Shown: positions 35,327-42,866, counted from the first letter of the stretch. The stretch: DNA of 58,908 bases from an uncultured Bacteroides sp. (GCA_900552645.1 USAN01000012.1:1-58908); one strand, 5' to 3'. Numbers and translations: made by a program. Notes: generated from the sequence alone by a model not told the origin.

Positions 35327-35334
35327 CAAATATA
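35327..35334 (-). promoter_or_regulatory. putative -7 box for the PatB-type gene
   Basis: On the minus strand this is TATATTTG, 27 bases ahead of the start. An inverted repeat ATTTATC/GATAAAT (35339-35345 and 35354-35360) sits just upstream and could be an operator. Confidence 0.5.
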
Positions 35335-35426
35335 TACAATTTATCATTTCAGCGATAAATGAAATCGATTCTTAAAGCCATAAAAAAGAGATTAAAAGAA
35401 AATTATCAAAAAAAAATCGTTTTTTA

Positions 35427-35456
35427 TTTGTTTTTATAATAAAATAATTACTTTTG
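35427..35456 (+). promoter_or_regulatory. putative promoter of the Phe/Tyr operon
   Basis: TTTG at 35427-35430 and TACTTTTG (TAnnTTTG) at 35449-35456 are separated by 18 bases, close to the Bacteroides -33/-7 spacing. Transcription would begin near 35463, about 20 bases before the leader peptide ATG. Confidence 0.65.
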
Positions 35457-35484
35457 CATCGAAATCATTAACAGAAAGACCAAA

Positions 35485-35574
35485 ATGAAATCATTGTATA
35501 ATACATACTTCTTTTTCTTTTATTACTTTTACTTTAGCAACAAAGTGAAGCGGGAGTTTGTATGTATACGTTAA
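35485..35574 (+). CDS. Phe/Tyr-rich leader peptide of the aromatic operon
   Basis: A 29-codon reading frame too short for normal gene calling. Residues 8-17 are ten aromatic residues in a row, YFFFFYYFYF, and Tyr5 and Phe25 add two more, giving 7 Phe and 5 Tyr of 29. It lies between a good promoter and a terminator that precedes pheA. A ribosome short of charged tRNA-Phe or tRNA-Tyr would stall within codons 8-17, leaving codons 21-24 free to pair downstream. This is how amino-acid leader peptides work in enteric attenuators such as pheL. The mechanism is inferred here, but composition and position leave little room for chance. Confidence 0.88.
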   Translation: MKSLYNTYFFFFYYFYFSNKVKREFVCIR

Positions 35575-35641
35575 AATGTAAATAAATAAAATGAAAATAA
35601 CAACGAAATCCCGCTTCAAGGCTTGAAGTGGGATTTTTTTT
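35546..35641 (+). promoter_or_regulatory. attenuator: antiterminator and terminator
   Basis: Terminator arms at 35606-35619 and 35623-35636 (loop GGC, one G-U pair) are followed by a run of T to 35641. The leader segment TGAAGCGGG (35546-35554) is perfectly complementary over 9 bases to CCCGCTTCA (35610-35618) in the terminator's 5' arm, so an antiterminator can displace the terminator. The segment lies within leader codons 21-24, downstream of the Phe/Tyr run. A further 8-base complementarity, ATACATAC (35501-35508) with GTATGTAT (35560-35567), could form an additional competing stem. Confidence 0.85.
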
Positions 35642-35654
35642 ATAATATACAATA

Positions 35655-36497
35655 ATGAAGAAAGTAGCAATACAAGGAGTTCCGGGTTCATATCATGATA
35701 TAGCAGCTCATAAGTATTTCGAAAATGAAGAGATAGAATTGATATGCTGTACAACTTTTGAGGAAATTTTCCATAAAATGAAAGCCGACAGCACTATTAT
35801 AGGAATGCTTGCAATAGAAAACACAATTGCAGGCAGTCTTTTACAGAATTACGAACTGCTGCGACAAAGTGGAATGACAATTGTAGGCGAACATAAGCTG
35901 CGTATTAAGCATAGTTTTGTATGCCTGCCCGAAGATGATTGGAATACTATTACCGAAGCAAACTCACATCCGGTTGCCCTGGCACAATGTCGCGAATTTC
36001 TTCAGCAGCATCCATCGGTAAGGGTAGTTGAAGCAGATGATACTGCAGGAAGTGCTGAAATTATAAAAAGAGAAAACCTTAAGGGACATGCCGCTATCTG
36101 TTCTAAATATGCAGCACAACTGTATGGTATGAAGGTATTGCAGGAAGGTATAGAGACTAACAAGCATAACTTTACAAGATTTCTTATAGTATCGGATACG
36201 TGGAAAGCCGATGAACTGAGGGATAGCAACAAATCCAACAAGGCGACTATAGTATTCTCTTTGCCTCATAGCGAAGGAAGTCTGTCACAGGTTCTTTCTA
36301 TATTTTCTTTCTATAACATAAATCTTACTAAGATACAGTCACTTCCTATTATAGGTCGTGAATGGGAATACATGTTTTACGTAGATATAATATTCAATGA
36401 TTATCTAAGATACAAACAAGCTATTGATGCTGTTACACCACTTACCAAAGAACTTAAAATTTTAGGAGAATATGCAGAAGGCAAATCAACCATATAA
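35655..36497 (+). CDS. pheA: prephenate dehydratase
   Basis: Makes phenylpyruvate from prephenate for phenylalanine synthesis. The 280-residue protein is monofunctional, without a chorismate mutase domain. It has a dehydratase domain (about 1-180, opening AIQGVPGSYHDIAA, with the catalytic-threonine motif NFTRFLIVS near 170) and an ACT regulatory domain (about 195-275, HSEGSLSQVLSIFSFYNINLTKIQSLP), which normally binds Phe for feedback inhibition. It is the first gene after the attenuator, so the operon is predicted to be controlled both at transcription and by allostery. Confidence 0.95.
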   Translation: MKKVAIQGVPGSYHDIAAHKYFENEEIELICCTTFEEIFHKMKADSTIIGMLAIENTIAGSLLQNYELLRQSGMTIVGEHKLRIKHSFVCLPEDDWNTITEANSHPVALAQCREFLQQHPSVRVVEADDTAGSAEIIKRENLKGHAAICSKYAAQLYGMKVLQEGIETNKHNFTRFLIVSDTWKADELRDSNKSNKATIVFSLPHSEGSLSQVLSIFSFYNINLTKIQSLPIIGREWEYMFYVDIIFNDYLRYKQAIDAVTPLTKELKILGEYAEGKSTI

Positions 36498-37656
36498 TGT
36501 GCAGCCGGCTCAAAGACTGGCTAATGTGAGTGAATACTATTTTAGCAGAAAGCTGAAAGAAGTGGCACAAATGAATAAAGAGGGAAAGAATGTTATAAGC
36601 CTCGGAATAGGAAGTCCGGATCTTCCTCCTTCTGAAGATACCATAAAAGTATTGTGCGAAACAGCAAGTCGTCCTGACGTACATGGCTATCAGCCTACAG
36701 TAGGCATTCCCGAGTTGAGGGAAGCTATGGCAAATTGGTACAAGAGATGTTACAATGTAGATCTTGATCCTTCTACAGAAATACAACCTCTTATAGGTTC
36801 GAAAGAGGGTATACTGCATGTTACACTTGCATTGGTTAATCCAGGCGACCAAGTATTGGTTCCAAATCCCGGATATCCTACATATACATCGCTCAATAAG
36901 ATACTGGGAAGTGAAATAGTAAATTACAACTTAAGAGAAGACAATAATTGGCAGCCCGATTTTGAAGAGCTTGAAAACATGGACTTGAGCCGCGTTAAGA
37001 TAATGTGGATAAACTATCCAAACATGCCTACCGGTGCGCCTGCTACATTAGAGCTATACCAGAAGTTGGTAGATTTTGCAAAGAGGCATAATATTGTGAT
37101 TGTAAATGATAATCCGTACAGTCTTATACTTAATAATAAGCCTTTAAGTATACTTAATATAGATGGAGCAAAAGAGTGTTGTATTGAATTTAATTCAATG
37201 AGCAAAAGCCACAACATGCCTGGCTGGCGCGTTGGAATGATTGCAACAAACTCTACTTTCATTCAGTGGATTCTGAAAATAAAGAGCAATATAGACAGCG
37301 GAACTTTCCGCCCTATACAATTGGCAGCCGCTCAGGCCTACAAGAATTCGGCCGAATGGCACGAAGAGGCAAACATAAAAGTATATAGTCGCCGTCGTGC
37401 TTTGGCCGAAAAAATAATGGAAGAACTAGGATGTAAGTTTGATCCATCTCAGGTAGGAATGTTTTTATGGGGAAAGATACCCGAGAACTATTCGGACGTA
37501 GAAGAACTTACAGAAAAGGTACTTCACAAAGGAAGAGTATTCATTACACCAGGATTTATATTTGGAAGTAACGGAAAAAGATATATACGAATCTCACTGT
37601 GTGCCAATGAAGAAAAACTGGCCGAAGCATTGGAAAGAATAAAACGAATAAATTAA
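36472..37656 (+). CDS. class I aminotransferase, likely aromatic
   Basis: A 394-residue fold-type I PLP enzyme. Motifs are SLGIGSPDLPPS near the N-terminus, VPNPGYPTYTS, NYPNMPTGAPAT (in place of NPNNPTG), and the Schiff-base lysine in SMSKSHNMPGWRVG. Its ATG lies 26 bases inside the end of pheA and is preceded by AGGAG, so it is translated from an internal site and tightly coupled. Between prephenate dehydratase and tyrA, its expected job is to aminate phenylpyruvate and 4-hydroxyphenylpyruvate. The aromatic specificity is inferred from context. Confidence 0.88.
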   Translation: MQKANQPYNVQPAQRLANVSEYYFSRKLKEVAQMNKEGKNVISLGIGSPDLPPSEDTIKVLCETASRPDVHGYQPTVGIPELREAMANWYKRCYNVDLDPSTEIQPLIGSKEGILHVTLALVNPGDQVLVPNPGYPTYTSLNKILGSEIVNYNLREDNNWQPDFEELENMDLSRVKIMWINYPNMPTGAPATLELYQKLVDFAKRHNIVIVNDNPYSLILNNKPLSILNIDGAKECCIEFNSMSKSHNMPGWRVGMIATNSTFIQWILKIKSNIDSGTFRPIQLAAAQAYKNSAEWHEEANIKVYSRRRALAEKIMEELGCKFDPSQVGMFLWGKIPENYSDVEELTEKVLHKGRVFITPGFIFGSNGKRYIRISLCANEEKLAEALERIKRIN

Positions 37657-37669
37657 AATATTACTATAT

Positions 37670-38737
37670 ATGGAATTAGAATTGAAACCAATAGAATTGG
37701 AGGGTGTAGAAAGAAATCGCCCAATAGTAATTGCAGGTCCCTGCAGTGCTGAAACAGAAGAACAGGTAATGAAAACAGCTAAACAACTTTCATCGAAGGG
37801 GGTAAAGATTTTCCGTGCCGGAATATGGAAACCACGTACTAAACCTGGAGGATTTGAAGGTGTAGGTGTAGAAGGTCTAGCGTGGTTAAAGCGAGTAAAG
37901 GAAGAAACAGGTATGTATGTTTCGACCGAAGTTGCTACAGCCAAACATGTGTACGAATGCCTTAAGGCAGGAATAGATGTTTTGTGGATAGGCGCACGTA
38001 CTACCGCCAACCCTTTTGCTGTTCAGGAAATAGCCGATGCACTTAAAGGAGTAGATATACCGGTATTAATAAAGAATCCTGTAAACCCTGATCTTGAATT
38101 GTGGATTGGTGCATTCGAGCGCCTTAATGGAGCTGGTTTGAAACAACTAGGAGCAATTCATCGCGGCTTTTCATCGTACGACAAGAAAATATATCGTAAT
38201 CTTCCTCAGTGGCATATTCCTATCGAACTTCGCCGCCGTATTCCTGAATTGCCTATATTCTGTGATCCAAGCCACATAGGTGGAAAGCGCGAACTAATTG
38301 CTCCACTTTGTCAGCAAGCCATGGATCTTGGATTTGACGGTCTTATAGTAGAAAGTCACTGCAATCCGGATGCAGCATGGAGCGATGCATCACAACAAGT
38401 AAATCCAGATGTTCTTGATTATATTCTTAATCTTCTGGTAATACGTAAAGAAACTCAAACAACCGAAAATCTTGGTGAACTTAGAAATCAGATTGACGAT
38501 TGCGATAACCAGATCATAGAGATACTTTCTAAACGTATGCGTATATGTCGCGAAATAGGTACATATAAAAAAGAGCACGACATGACCATCCTGCAAACAG
38601 GACGTTACAATGAGATACTAGACAAACGTGGAGTGCAGGGAGCACTGTGCGGTATGGATTCTGATTTCATAAAACATGTATTCGAGGCCATACACGAAGA
38701 AAGTGTACGCCAGCAAATGGAGATAATAAATAAATAA
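37670..38737 (+). CDS. bifunctional DAHP synthase / chorismate mutase
   Basis: A 355-residue fusion protein. Residues about 1-260 are a type I DAHP synthase (IAGPCSAET, KPRTKPGGFEGVG, CDPSHIGGKRELI), which condenses phosphoenolpyruvate and erythrose 4-phosphate, the first step of the shikimate pathway. Residues about 270-355 are an AroQ-type chorismate mutase (LRNQIDDCDNQIIEILSKRM...), which makes prephenate. The order is DAHP synthase first and mutase last, opposite to the Bacillus AroA fusion. One polypeptide thus opens the pathway and commits chorismate to Phe/Tyr. The mutase domain may also serve as a feedback sensor. Confidence 0.94.
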   Translation: MELELKPIELEGVERNRPIVIAGPCSAETEEQVMKTAKQLSSKGVKIFRAGIWKPRTKPGGFEGVGVEGLAWLKRVKEETGMYVSTEVATAKHVYECLKAGIDVLWIGARTTANPFAVQEIADALKGVDIPVLIKNPVNPDLELWIGAFERLNGAGLKQLGAIHRGFSSYDKKIYRNLPQWHIPIELRRRIPELPIFCDPSHIGGKRELIAPLCQQAMDLGFDGLIVESHCNPDAAWSDASQQVNPDVLDYILNLLVIRKETQTTENLGELRNQIDDCDNQIIEILSKRMRICREIGTYKKEHDMTILQTGRYNEILDKRGVQGALCGMDSDFIKHVFEAIHEESVRQQMEIINK

Positions 38738-38752
38738 AAAGGAAATAAGACG

Positions 38753-39526
38753 ATGAGAATATTAGTATTAGGAGCCGGAAAAATGGGCTCCTTCTTTACA
38801 GACGTATTAAGTTTCAAGCATGAAACAGCAGTATATGACGTAGATCCTAAAAGATTGAGATTCGTTTATAATACATACCGCTTTACTTCACTCGAAGAGA
38901 TTAATGAGTTCAAGCCCGAGCTCGTAATAAATGCTGCGACTGTAAAATATACTCTCGATGCTTTTAAACAAGTTCTGCCGGTTCTTCCAAAAGACTGCAT
39001 TATAAGCGACATCGCGTCTGTAAAGACCGGATTGAAGGAGTTCTACGAAAACAGCGGATTCCGCTACGTATCTACTCACCCTATGTTCGGACCTACTTTT
39101 GCAAACCTCGATAAATTAAGCACCGAAAATGCCATAATAATAAAAGAAGGCGATCATTTGGGGAAAATATTCTTCAAGGATTTATATCAGGAACTGGGAC
39201 TTAATATTTTCGAGTATACATTCAGCGAGCACGACGAAACTGTGGCTTATTCATTATCTATTCCTTTCGTATCTACATTTGTATTTGCAGCCGTAATGAA
39301 GCATCAAGATGCTCCAGGAACTACATTCAAACGACATATGAAGATAGCAAAAGGTGTATTAAATGAAGATGATTATCTACTACAGGAAATATTATTCAAC
39401 CCTCGTACCCCCGAGCAGGTTGAAGGCATAAGAACTGAGTTAAATGAACTACTTGACATAATAAACAAGAAAGATGCAGATGGGATGCGTGCCTATCTTA
39501 GCAAGATTCGAGAAAAGATTAGATAG
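38753..39526 (+). CDS. tyrA: prephenate dehydrogenase
   Basis: NAD(P)-dependent enzyme forming 4-hydroxyphenylpyruvate for tyrosine. This is a short 257-residue type with the Rossmann motif VLGAGKMGSFF at the N-terminus, STHPMFGPTFAN as the prephenate-binding segment, and SEHDETVAYSLSIPF with the conserved His for substrate. It lacks fused mutase or ACT domains, so feedback sensitivity may rest on other enzymes of the operon. It is last gene of the operon, 15 bases after the fusion gene and directly before a terminator. Confidence 0.93.
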   Translation: MRILVLGAGKMGSFFTDVLSFKHETAVYDVDPKRLRFVYNTYRFTSLEEINEFKPELVINAATVKYTLDAFKQVLPVLPKDCIISDIASVKTGLKEFYENSGFRYVSTHPMFGPTFANLDKLSTENAIIIKEGDHLGKIFFKDLYQELGLNIFEYTFSEHDETVAYSLSIPFVSTFVFAAVMKHQDAPGTTFKRHMKIAKGVLNEDDYLLQEILFNPRTPEQVEGIRTELNELLDIINKKDADGMRAYLSKIREKIR

Positions 39527-39541
39527 TCTCTAATCTTTTAA
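39513..39541 (+). terminator. terminator at the end of the Phe/Tyr operon
   Basis: AAAAGATTAGA (39513-39523) and TCTAATCTTTT (39529-39539) form a perfect 11-bp stem with a 5-base loop. The tyrA stop codon starts in the loop. The T-run is short, so its strength is moderate. Confidence 0.65.
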
Positions 39542-39580
39542 TATATTCCATTTAATACAAAATGTTTTGGGTTTATCGTC

Positions 39581-39588
39581 TATATTTG
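39581..39588 (+). promoter_or_regulatory. putative -7 box for the GH110 gene
   Basis: TATATTTG (TAnnTTTG), 59 bases ahead of the ATG. No TTTG at the ideal -33 distance is present. Confidence 0.45.
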
Positions 39589-39647
39589 TAATATATTAGA
39601 TGATGAATCCAAAACTTCTTTTTATAACAACATAAAACCTAAACAAT

Positions 39648-41432
39648 ATGAATATGAAGAAATTTTTTTTTTCGTTTTTAGCATTTTCTTTATGCCTCAA
39701 CCTATATTCGAGGGATATTACATATAATATCAGCGAATTTGGCATCATTAAAAACAGCACACAAGACTGTTCTTTACTTTTTAAAAATGCTATTAAAATG
39801 ATTAAAGCCAACACTTCGAGAAAAGATAAAATAACTATCAATTTTGAAGATGGAACATATAATTTCCATGCAAGCTCTGCTACCGAAAAAGAATACTATA
39901 TTTCAAATCACGATCAATTAAATCCGAAAAAAGTTGGACTCGCCCTAGAAGAGTGGAACAATCTTACAATTAACGGAAATGGAGCCAACTTTATATTTCA
40001 CGGAAGAATGCTTCCTGTAGCACTTGTAAATTCAAAAAACTGTACTCTAAAAAATTTTAGTATTGATTTCGTAAATCCTAATATAAGTCAGGTAAAGATT
40101 TTAAACAACAGTAATAAAGCAGGAATTATAGTAGAAGTTGCTCCATACGTAAAATACAGAATTACTCCCGATTCAATATTCGAAGCATATGGAGATAATT
40201 GGAAGATACAACCTCAGTGGGGAATTGCTTTCGAGGAGAAGACAAAACATCTAGTATATAATACAAGTGATATTTTCATACCTGCAAAAGGGGTCTTCGA
40301 AGTTTCACCAGGGATTCTCCAATTTCCAAGATGGAAAGATAGTCGCCTTATACCAGGTACAGTAGTTGCTATGCGCAGTTGGGAACGTCCTACCCCAGGT
40401 ATTTTTATGGATAATAACAAGAATACCTTCTTGAACAATATTACCATTCATTATAGTGAAGGTATGGGATTACTGGCACAGTTATGCGAAAATATTACAC
40501 TAGACCATTTCAATGTAAGTTTGAAAGGCAAAGATGATACACGTTATTTTACTTCTCAGGCCGATGCTACACATTTTTCTCAATGCAAGGGAAAAATATT
40601 GTCAGTAAATGGATTTTACGAAGGCATGATGGATGATGCAATAAACGTACATGGCACCTATCTTAAAGTCATAAAGAAAATAGACGACTATACAATATTA
40701 GGAAAATACATGCACGATCAGGCTTGGGGCTTCACATGGGGAAATAAGGGAGATAAAGTACAGTTTGTACGTTCAAAAACAATGGATATTGTAAAAGGCA
40801 CTAATAAAATTGCCGAAATAATCTCTTATGATAAAAAAGAGACAAAAGGAGCAAAAGAATTTCTTATAAAATTCAAAAGCCCAATAGACAAAAGTATAAA
40901 TATGAACGAAAGTTATGGAATAGAAAATCTTTCGTGGACACCAAAAGTAACGTTTAGTAATAATATTGTAAGAAATAATCGAGCACGCGGAGCACTGTTT
41001 AGCACCCCCAAGAAAGTAATTGTAGAAAACAACTTCTTCGATCATACATCTGGATGTGCAATACTATTATGTGGAGACTGTAATGGATGGTATGAAACCG
41101 GTGCATGCAAAGATGTAATAATAAGAAAAAACAGATTCACAAATGCGCTAACAAATATGTTTCAATTCACAAATGCAGTGATATCAATATATCCCGAAAT
41201 ACCAGATCTTGAAAATCAGACTACATATTTTCACGGAAATAAAAAAGGAGCCATAAAGATTGAAGATAACATTTTCGAAACATTCGATATTCCTCTTTTA
41301 TATGCAAAATCGGTAAACGGATTGATATTCAGAAATAATATCATAAAAAGAAATAATGAATACAAACCTTTTCACTGGAATAAAGAAGAAATAATGCTAG
41401 AACGTGTAATAAATGCTGAGATAGATAAATAA
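39648..41432 (+). CDS. GH110 alpha-galactosidase (parallel beta-helix)
   Basis: A 594-residue exported enzyme with a signal peptide (about 1-23). The body is a right-handed parallel beta-helix, seen in runs such as NNLTINGNGANFIFHG, NCTLKNFSIDF and NNITIHYSEG. The conserved GH110 segments are clear: QADATHFSQCKG (from about 304) and MDDAINVHGTYLKV with the Asp pair at 329-330, plus the late HTSGCAILLCGDCNGWYE block. GH110 enzymes remove terminal alpha-1,3-linked galactose, for example from blood group B or linear alpha-Gal epitopes on mucin. The start could also be the ATG two codons later. It stands alone, with no SusCD partner next to it. Confidence 0.88.
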   Translation: MNMKKFFFSFLAFSLCLNLYSRDITYNISEFGIIKNSTQDCSLLFKNAIKMIKANTSRKDKITINFEDGTYNFHASSATEKEYYISNHDQLNPKKVGLALEEWNNLTINGNGANFIFHGRMLPVALVNSKNCTLKNFSIDFVNPNISQVKILNNSNKAGIIVEVAPYVKYRITPDSIFEAYGDNWKIQPQWGIAFEEKTKHLVYNTSDIFIPAKGVFEVSPGILQFPRWKDSRLIPGTVVAMRSWERPTPGIFMDNNKNTFLNNITIHYSEGMGLLAQLCENITLDHFNVSLKGKDDTRYFTSQADATHFSQCKGKILSVNGFYEGMMDDAINVHGTYLKVIKKIDDYTILGKYMHDQAWGFTWGNKGDKVQFVRSKTMDIVKGTNKIAEIISYDKKETKGAKEFLIKFKSPIDKSINMNESYGIENLSWTPKVTFSNNIVRNNRARGALFSTPKKVIVENNFFDHTSGCAILLCGDCNGWYETGACKDVIIRKNRFTNALTNMFQFTNAVISIYPEIPDLENQTTYFHGNKKGAIKIEDNIFETFDIPLLYAKSVNGLIFRNNIIKRNNEYKPFHWNKEEIMLERVINAEIDK

Positions 41433-41475
41433 TTTCAGTCTATAGATATGATATTGAAGGTATAAAATAAAAAAA

Positions 41476-41557
41476 GGAGTACCGCTGTACTCCAACCTTT
41501 GTTAACCTTAAATCTAATACTATGAAAAACACAATGCAAATATACAGAGTTTTATAG
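41476..41557 (+). other. hairpin plus 11-codon frame after GH110
   Basis: GGAGTAC-CGCT-GTACTCC (41476-41493) is a perfect 7-bp stem-loop. Downstream, at 41522-41557, is a tiny frame reading MKNTMQIYRVL and a stop. The hairpin may be the GH110 terminator, although only a three-T run follows. Whether the tiny frame is translated is unknown. Confidence 0.4.
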
Positions 41558-41766
41558 TATCTGCAAATAATACAAATAAAAAAACATGCTATATAACACT
41601 ATTTAATACTTTAACTATGTTAATATAAAATATGTATATTAAGTTTTAAATTTCTATATATTACATTACTATTACTAAATCGGCCTAAAATACTATTTTT
41701 GTGTTTATTATTGTTAATATCCAAATAATTATTTATGCTTTAAAACATATATCCAAATAAAATAGT

Positions 41767-41774
41767 TATCTTTG
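41767..41774 (+). promoter_or_regulatory. putative -7 box for the 46-aa gene
   Basis: TATCTTTG (TAnnTTTG). Expected transcription start is near 41781, giving a leader of about 58 bases. That leader holds two overlapping stems, GTTCTTC/GAAGAAC (41804-41822) and CCGTT/AACGG (41802-41816), which exclude each other. Confidence 0.5.
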
Positions 41775-41838
41775 TAGTGTAATTAAAAGAATAAATATAA
41801 ACCGTTCTTCAAACGGAAGAACACAAAAAGACGCAATT

Positions 41839-41979
41839 ATGGAAATGAAAAAAATGAATTCAACAATCGAGATGTTACAGTACCAGTTAAAGAGATACAA
41901 AGCAATGAGAAAAGGTGCTGCATGCCAAGCTTTACAAATTAAGCTTAACAAATTAATGAGCCAACAGGTACACGCCTGA
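41839..41979 (+). CDS. candidate small protein, 46 residues
   Basis: An ATG frame of 46 codons with a strongly basic, helical composition: five Met in the first 23 residues, then QYQLKRYKAMRKGAACQALQ and IKLNKLM. It has no hydrophobic helix. It is backed by a promoter-like box upstream and an intrinsic terminator whose stem includes its last codons and stop, so transcript and frame end together. Function is not recognised. It could be a small nucleic-acid- or ribosome-binding protein, or the region could be a small RNA with an incidental frame. Confidence 0.5.
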   Translation: MEMKKMNSTIEMLQYQLKRYKAMRKGAACQALQIKLNKLMSQQVHA

Positions 41980-41991
41980 GGCTTTTTTTTT
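41959..41991 (+). terminator. terminator overlapping the 46-aa gene stop
   Basis: AGCC-AA-CAGG pairs with CCTG-A-GGCT (41959-41983), followed by a run of about nine T. Confidence 0.75.
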
Positions 41992-42160
41992 GTCTTATTA
42001 ATTAACCCTCCCCTCTAACATTTGGGGTAAAGAAAGATGACTATATGTTTATTACTTTAAGTGTTTAATTATACCCTCACATATAATCAACTGTATTTCA
42101 ACGTGTTTTACTTATGTTTTATGTGAAGGCAATATGTATCAAACTCTTATATAGTAATAA

Positions 42161-42204
42161 AGATCTACTTTACACTCAGTTTTAATTCTGTGTAAAGTAA
42201 ATCT
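42161..42204. other. unassigned stem-loop
   Basis: ACTTTACAC (42167-42175) and GTGTAAAGT (42190-42198) are perfect 9-bp arms, with outer AGAT/ATCT able to extend the stem. No long T-run follows on either strand. It is possibly structured RNA or a protein site. Confidence 0.4.
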
Positions 42205-42274
42205 ATTTATAGTCAGCTTATAACATTATAAATCGACCTCAATCTATTTTTAGTCGACAGAAAAAATAAATTGA

Positions 42275-42301
42275 AGGCCTTCGATTTAAAAATGAAGGCC
42301 T
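42275..42301 (-). terminator. terminator-like hairpin after the second SusCD locus
   Basis: AGGCCTTC (42275-42282) and GAAGGCCT (42294-42301) form a stem with an 11-base loop. On the minus strand it is followed by AT-rich sequence with a T-run, just past the stop of the last gene of the locus. Confidence 0.6.
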
Positions 42302-42316
42302 ACAAATATTTATATC

Positions 42317-42847
42317 TTATTCTCTTACCAGTTCTATCCTTTTAAAAATATCTGCTATCTGTTGCGGAGAAGATGAATTAGATAATTCCTGTTCTATTTT
42401 CTCTGTATCCTCTTCCATACATAGAACATTTGAACAGTCAAGAATATGAGCTAATTCTATAATAATACTATTCTTATTAAGCTTTCCTTTTTTATATTCC
42501 TTTTTAAAATACCTATTTACTTTCAGTACAGAATTATATATTATAGGCTTTATAATTTCCTTACCCGAATCCGAAAATCCTATGCTAACTTCGTATTCAC
42601 GATTATAATTAGCATTGAAAGTATTCCATTTTTCTTTTAAAGCTTCACCAATAAAATGATCTTCTTCAAACGTTGGTTTTACCGAAGGAATATCTCCATA
42701 TACATTTAATTTATAAACAGCAGGTTTTGTAGCCGGTCTTTTCTCTGTTGTTGCAATGTTATCTTTTTTATGATCTTCATTAACAGAAGCAATAATATTA
42801 CTGATTCCCATAAACATTAATGCAAGAATAAAAAAATGTCTTTTCAT
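42317..42847 (-). CDS. exported protein of unknown function, last gene of the second SusCD locus
   Basis: A 176-residue protein with a signal peptide (about 1-20, ending NIIAS) and a charged, Lys/Glu-rich mature part. No domain is recognised. Near the C-terminus is a helical, acidic segment with IIIELAHILDCSNVLCMEEDTEKI, including two cysteines seven residues apart. It lies 19 bases after the susD-like gene, so it belongs to that transcript. It could be an accessory periplasmic factor for the locus. Confidence 0.65.
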   Translation of the reverse strand: MKRHFFILALMFMGISNIIASVNEDHKKDNIATTEKRPATKPAVYKLNVYGDIPSVKPTFEEDHFIGEALKEKWNTFNANYNREYEVSIGFSDSGKEIIKPIIYNSVLKVNRYFKKEYKKGKLNKNSIIIELAHILDCSNVLCMEEDTEKIEQELSNSSSPQQIADIFKRIELVRE

Positions 42848-42866
42848 AAATTATCCTGTTTAATAA

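Larger units (their letters stand above)
41433..42316. other. 884-base region with small elements only
   Basis: There is no large gene. In order it holds a hairpin followed by a short ATG frame (41476-41557), a TAnnTTTG box (41767-41774), a leader hairpin (41802-41822), a candidate 46-residue gene (41839-41979) ending in a terminator, a hairpin at 42161-42204, and a terminator-like hairpin at 42275-42301 belonging to the minus-strand operon. The rest is unremarkable AT-rich sequence. Confidence 0.65.

Noticed and set aside
35655..35700. Riboswitch or T-box control of pheA
   Set aside because: No T-box specifier or antiterminator NGGUGGNA-like element and no aptamer-like multi-stem structure is evident. 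A leader-peptide mechanism accounts for the leader.
35491..35754. Minus-strand frame over the attenuator
   Set aside because: It covers the leader peptide and terminator in antisense and has no recognisable product. The leader frame on the plus strand explains the sequence better.
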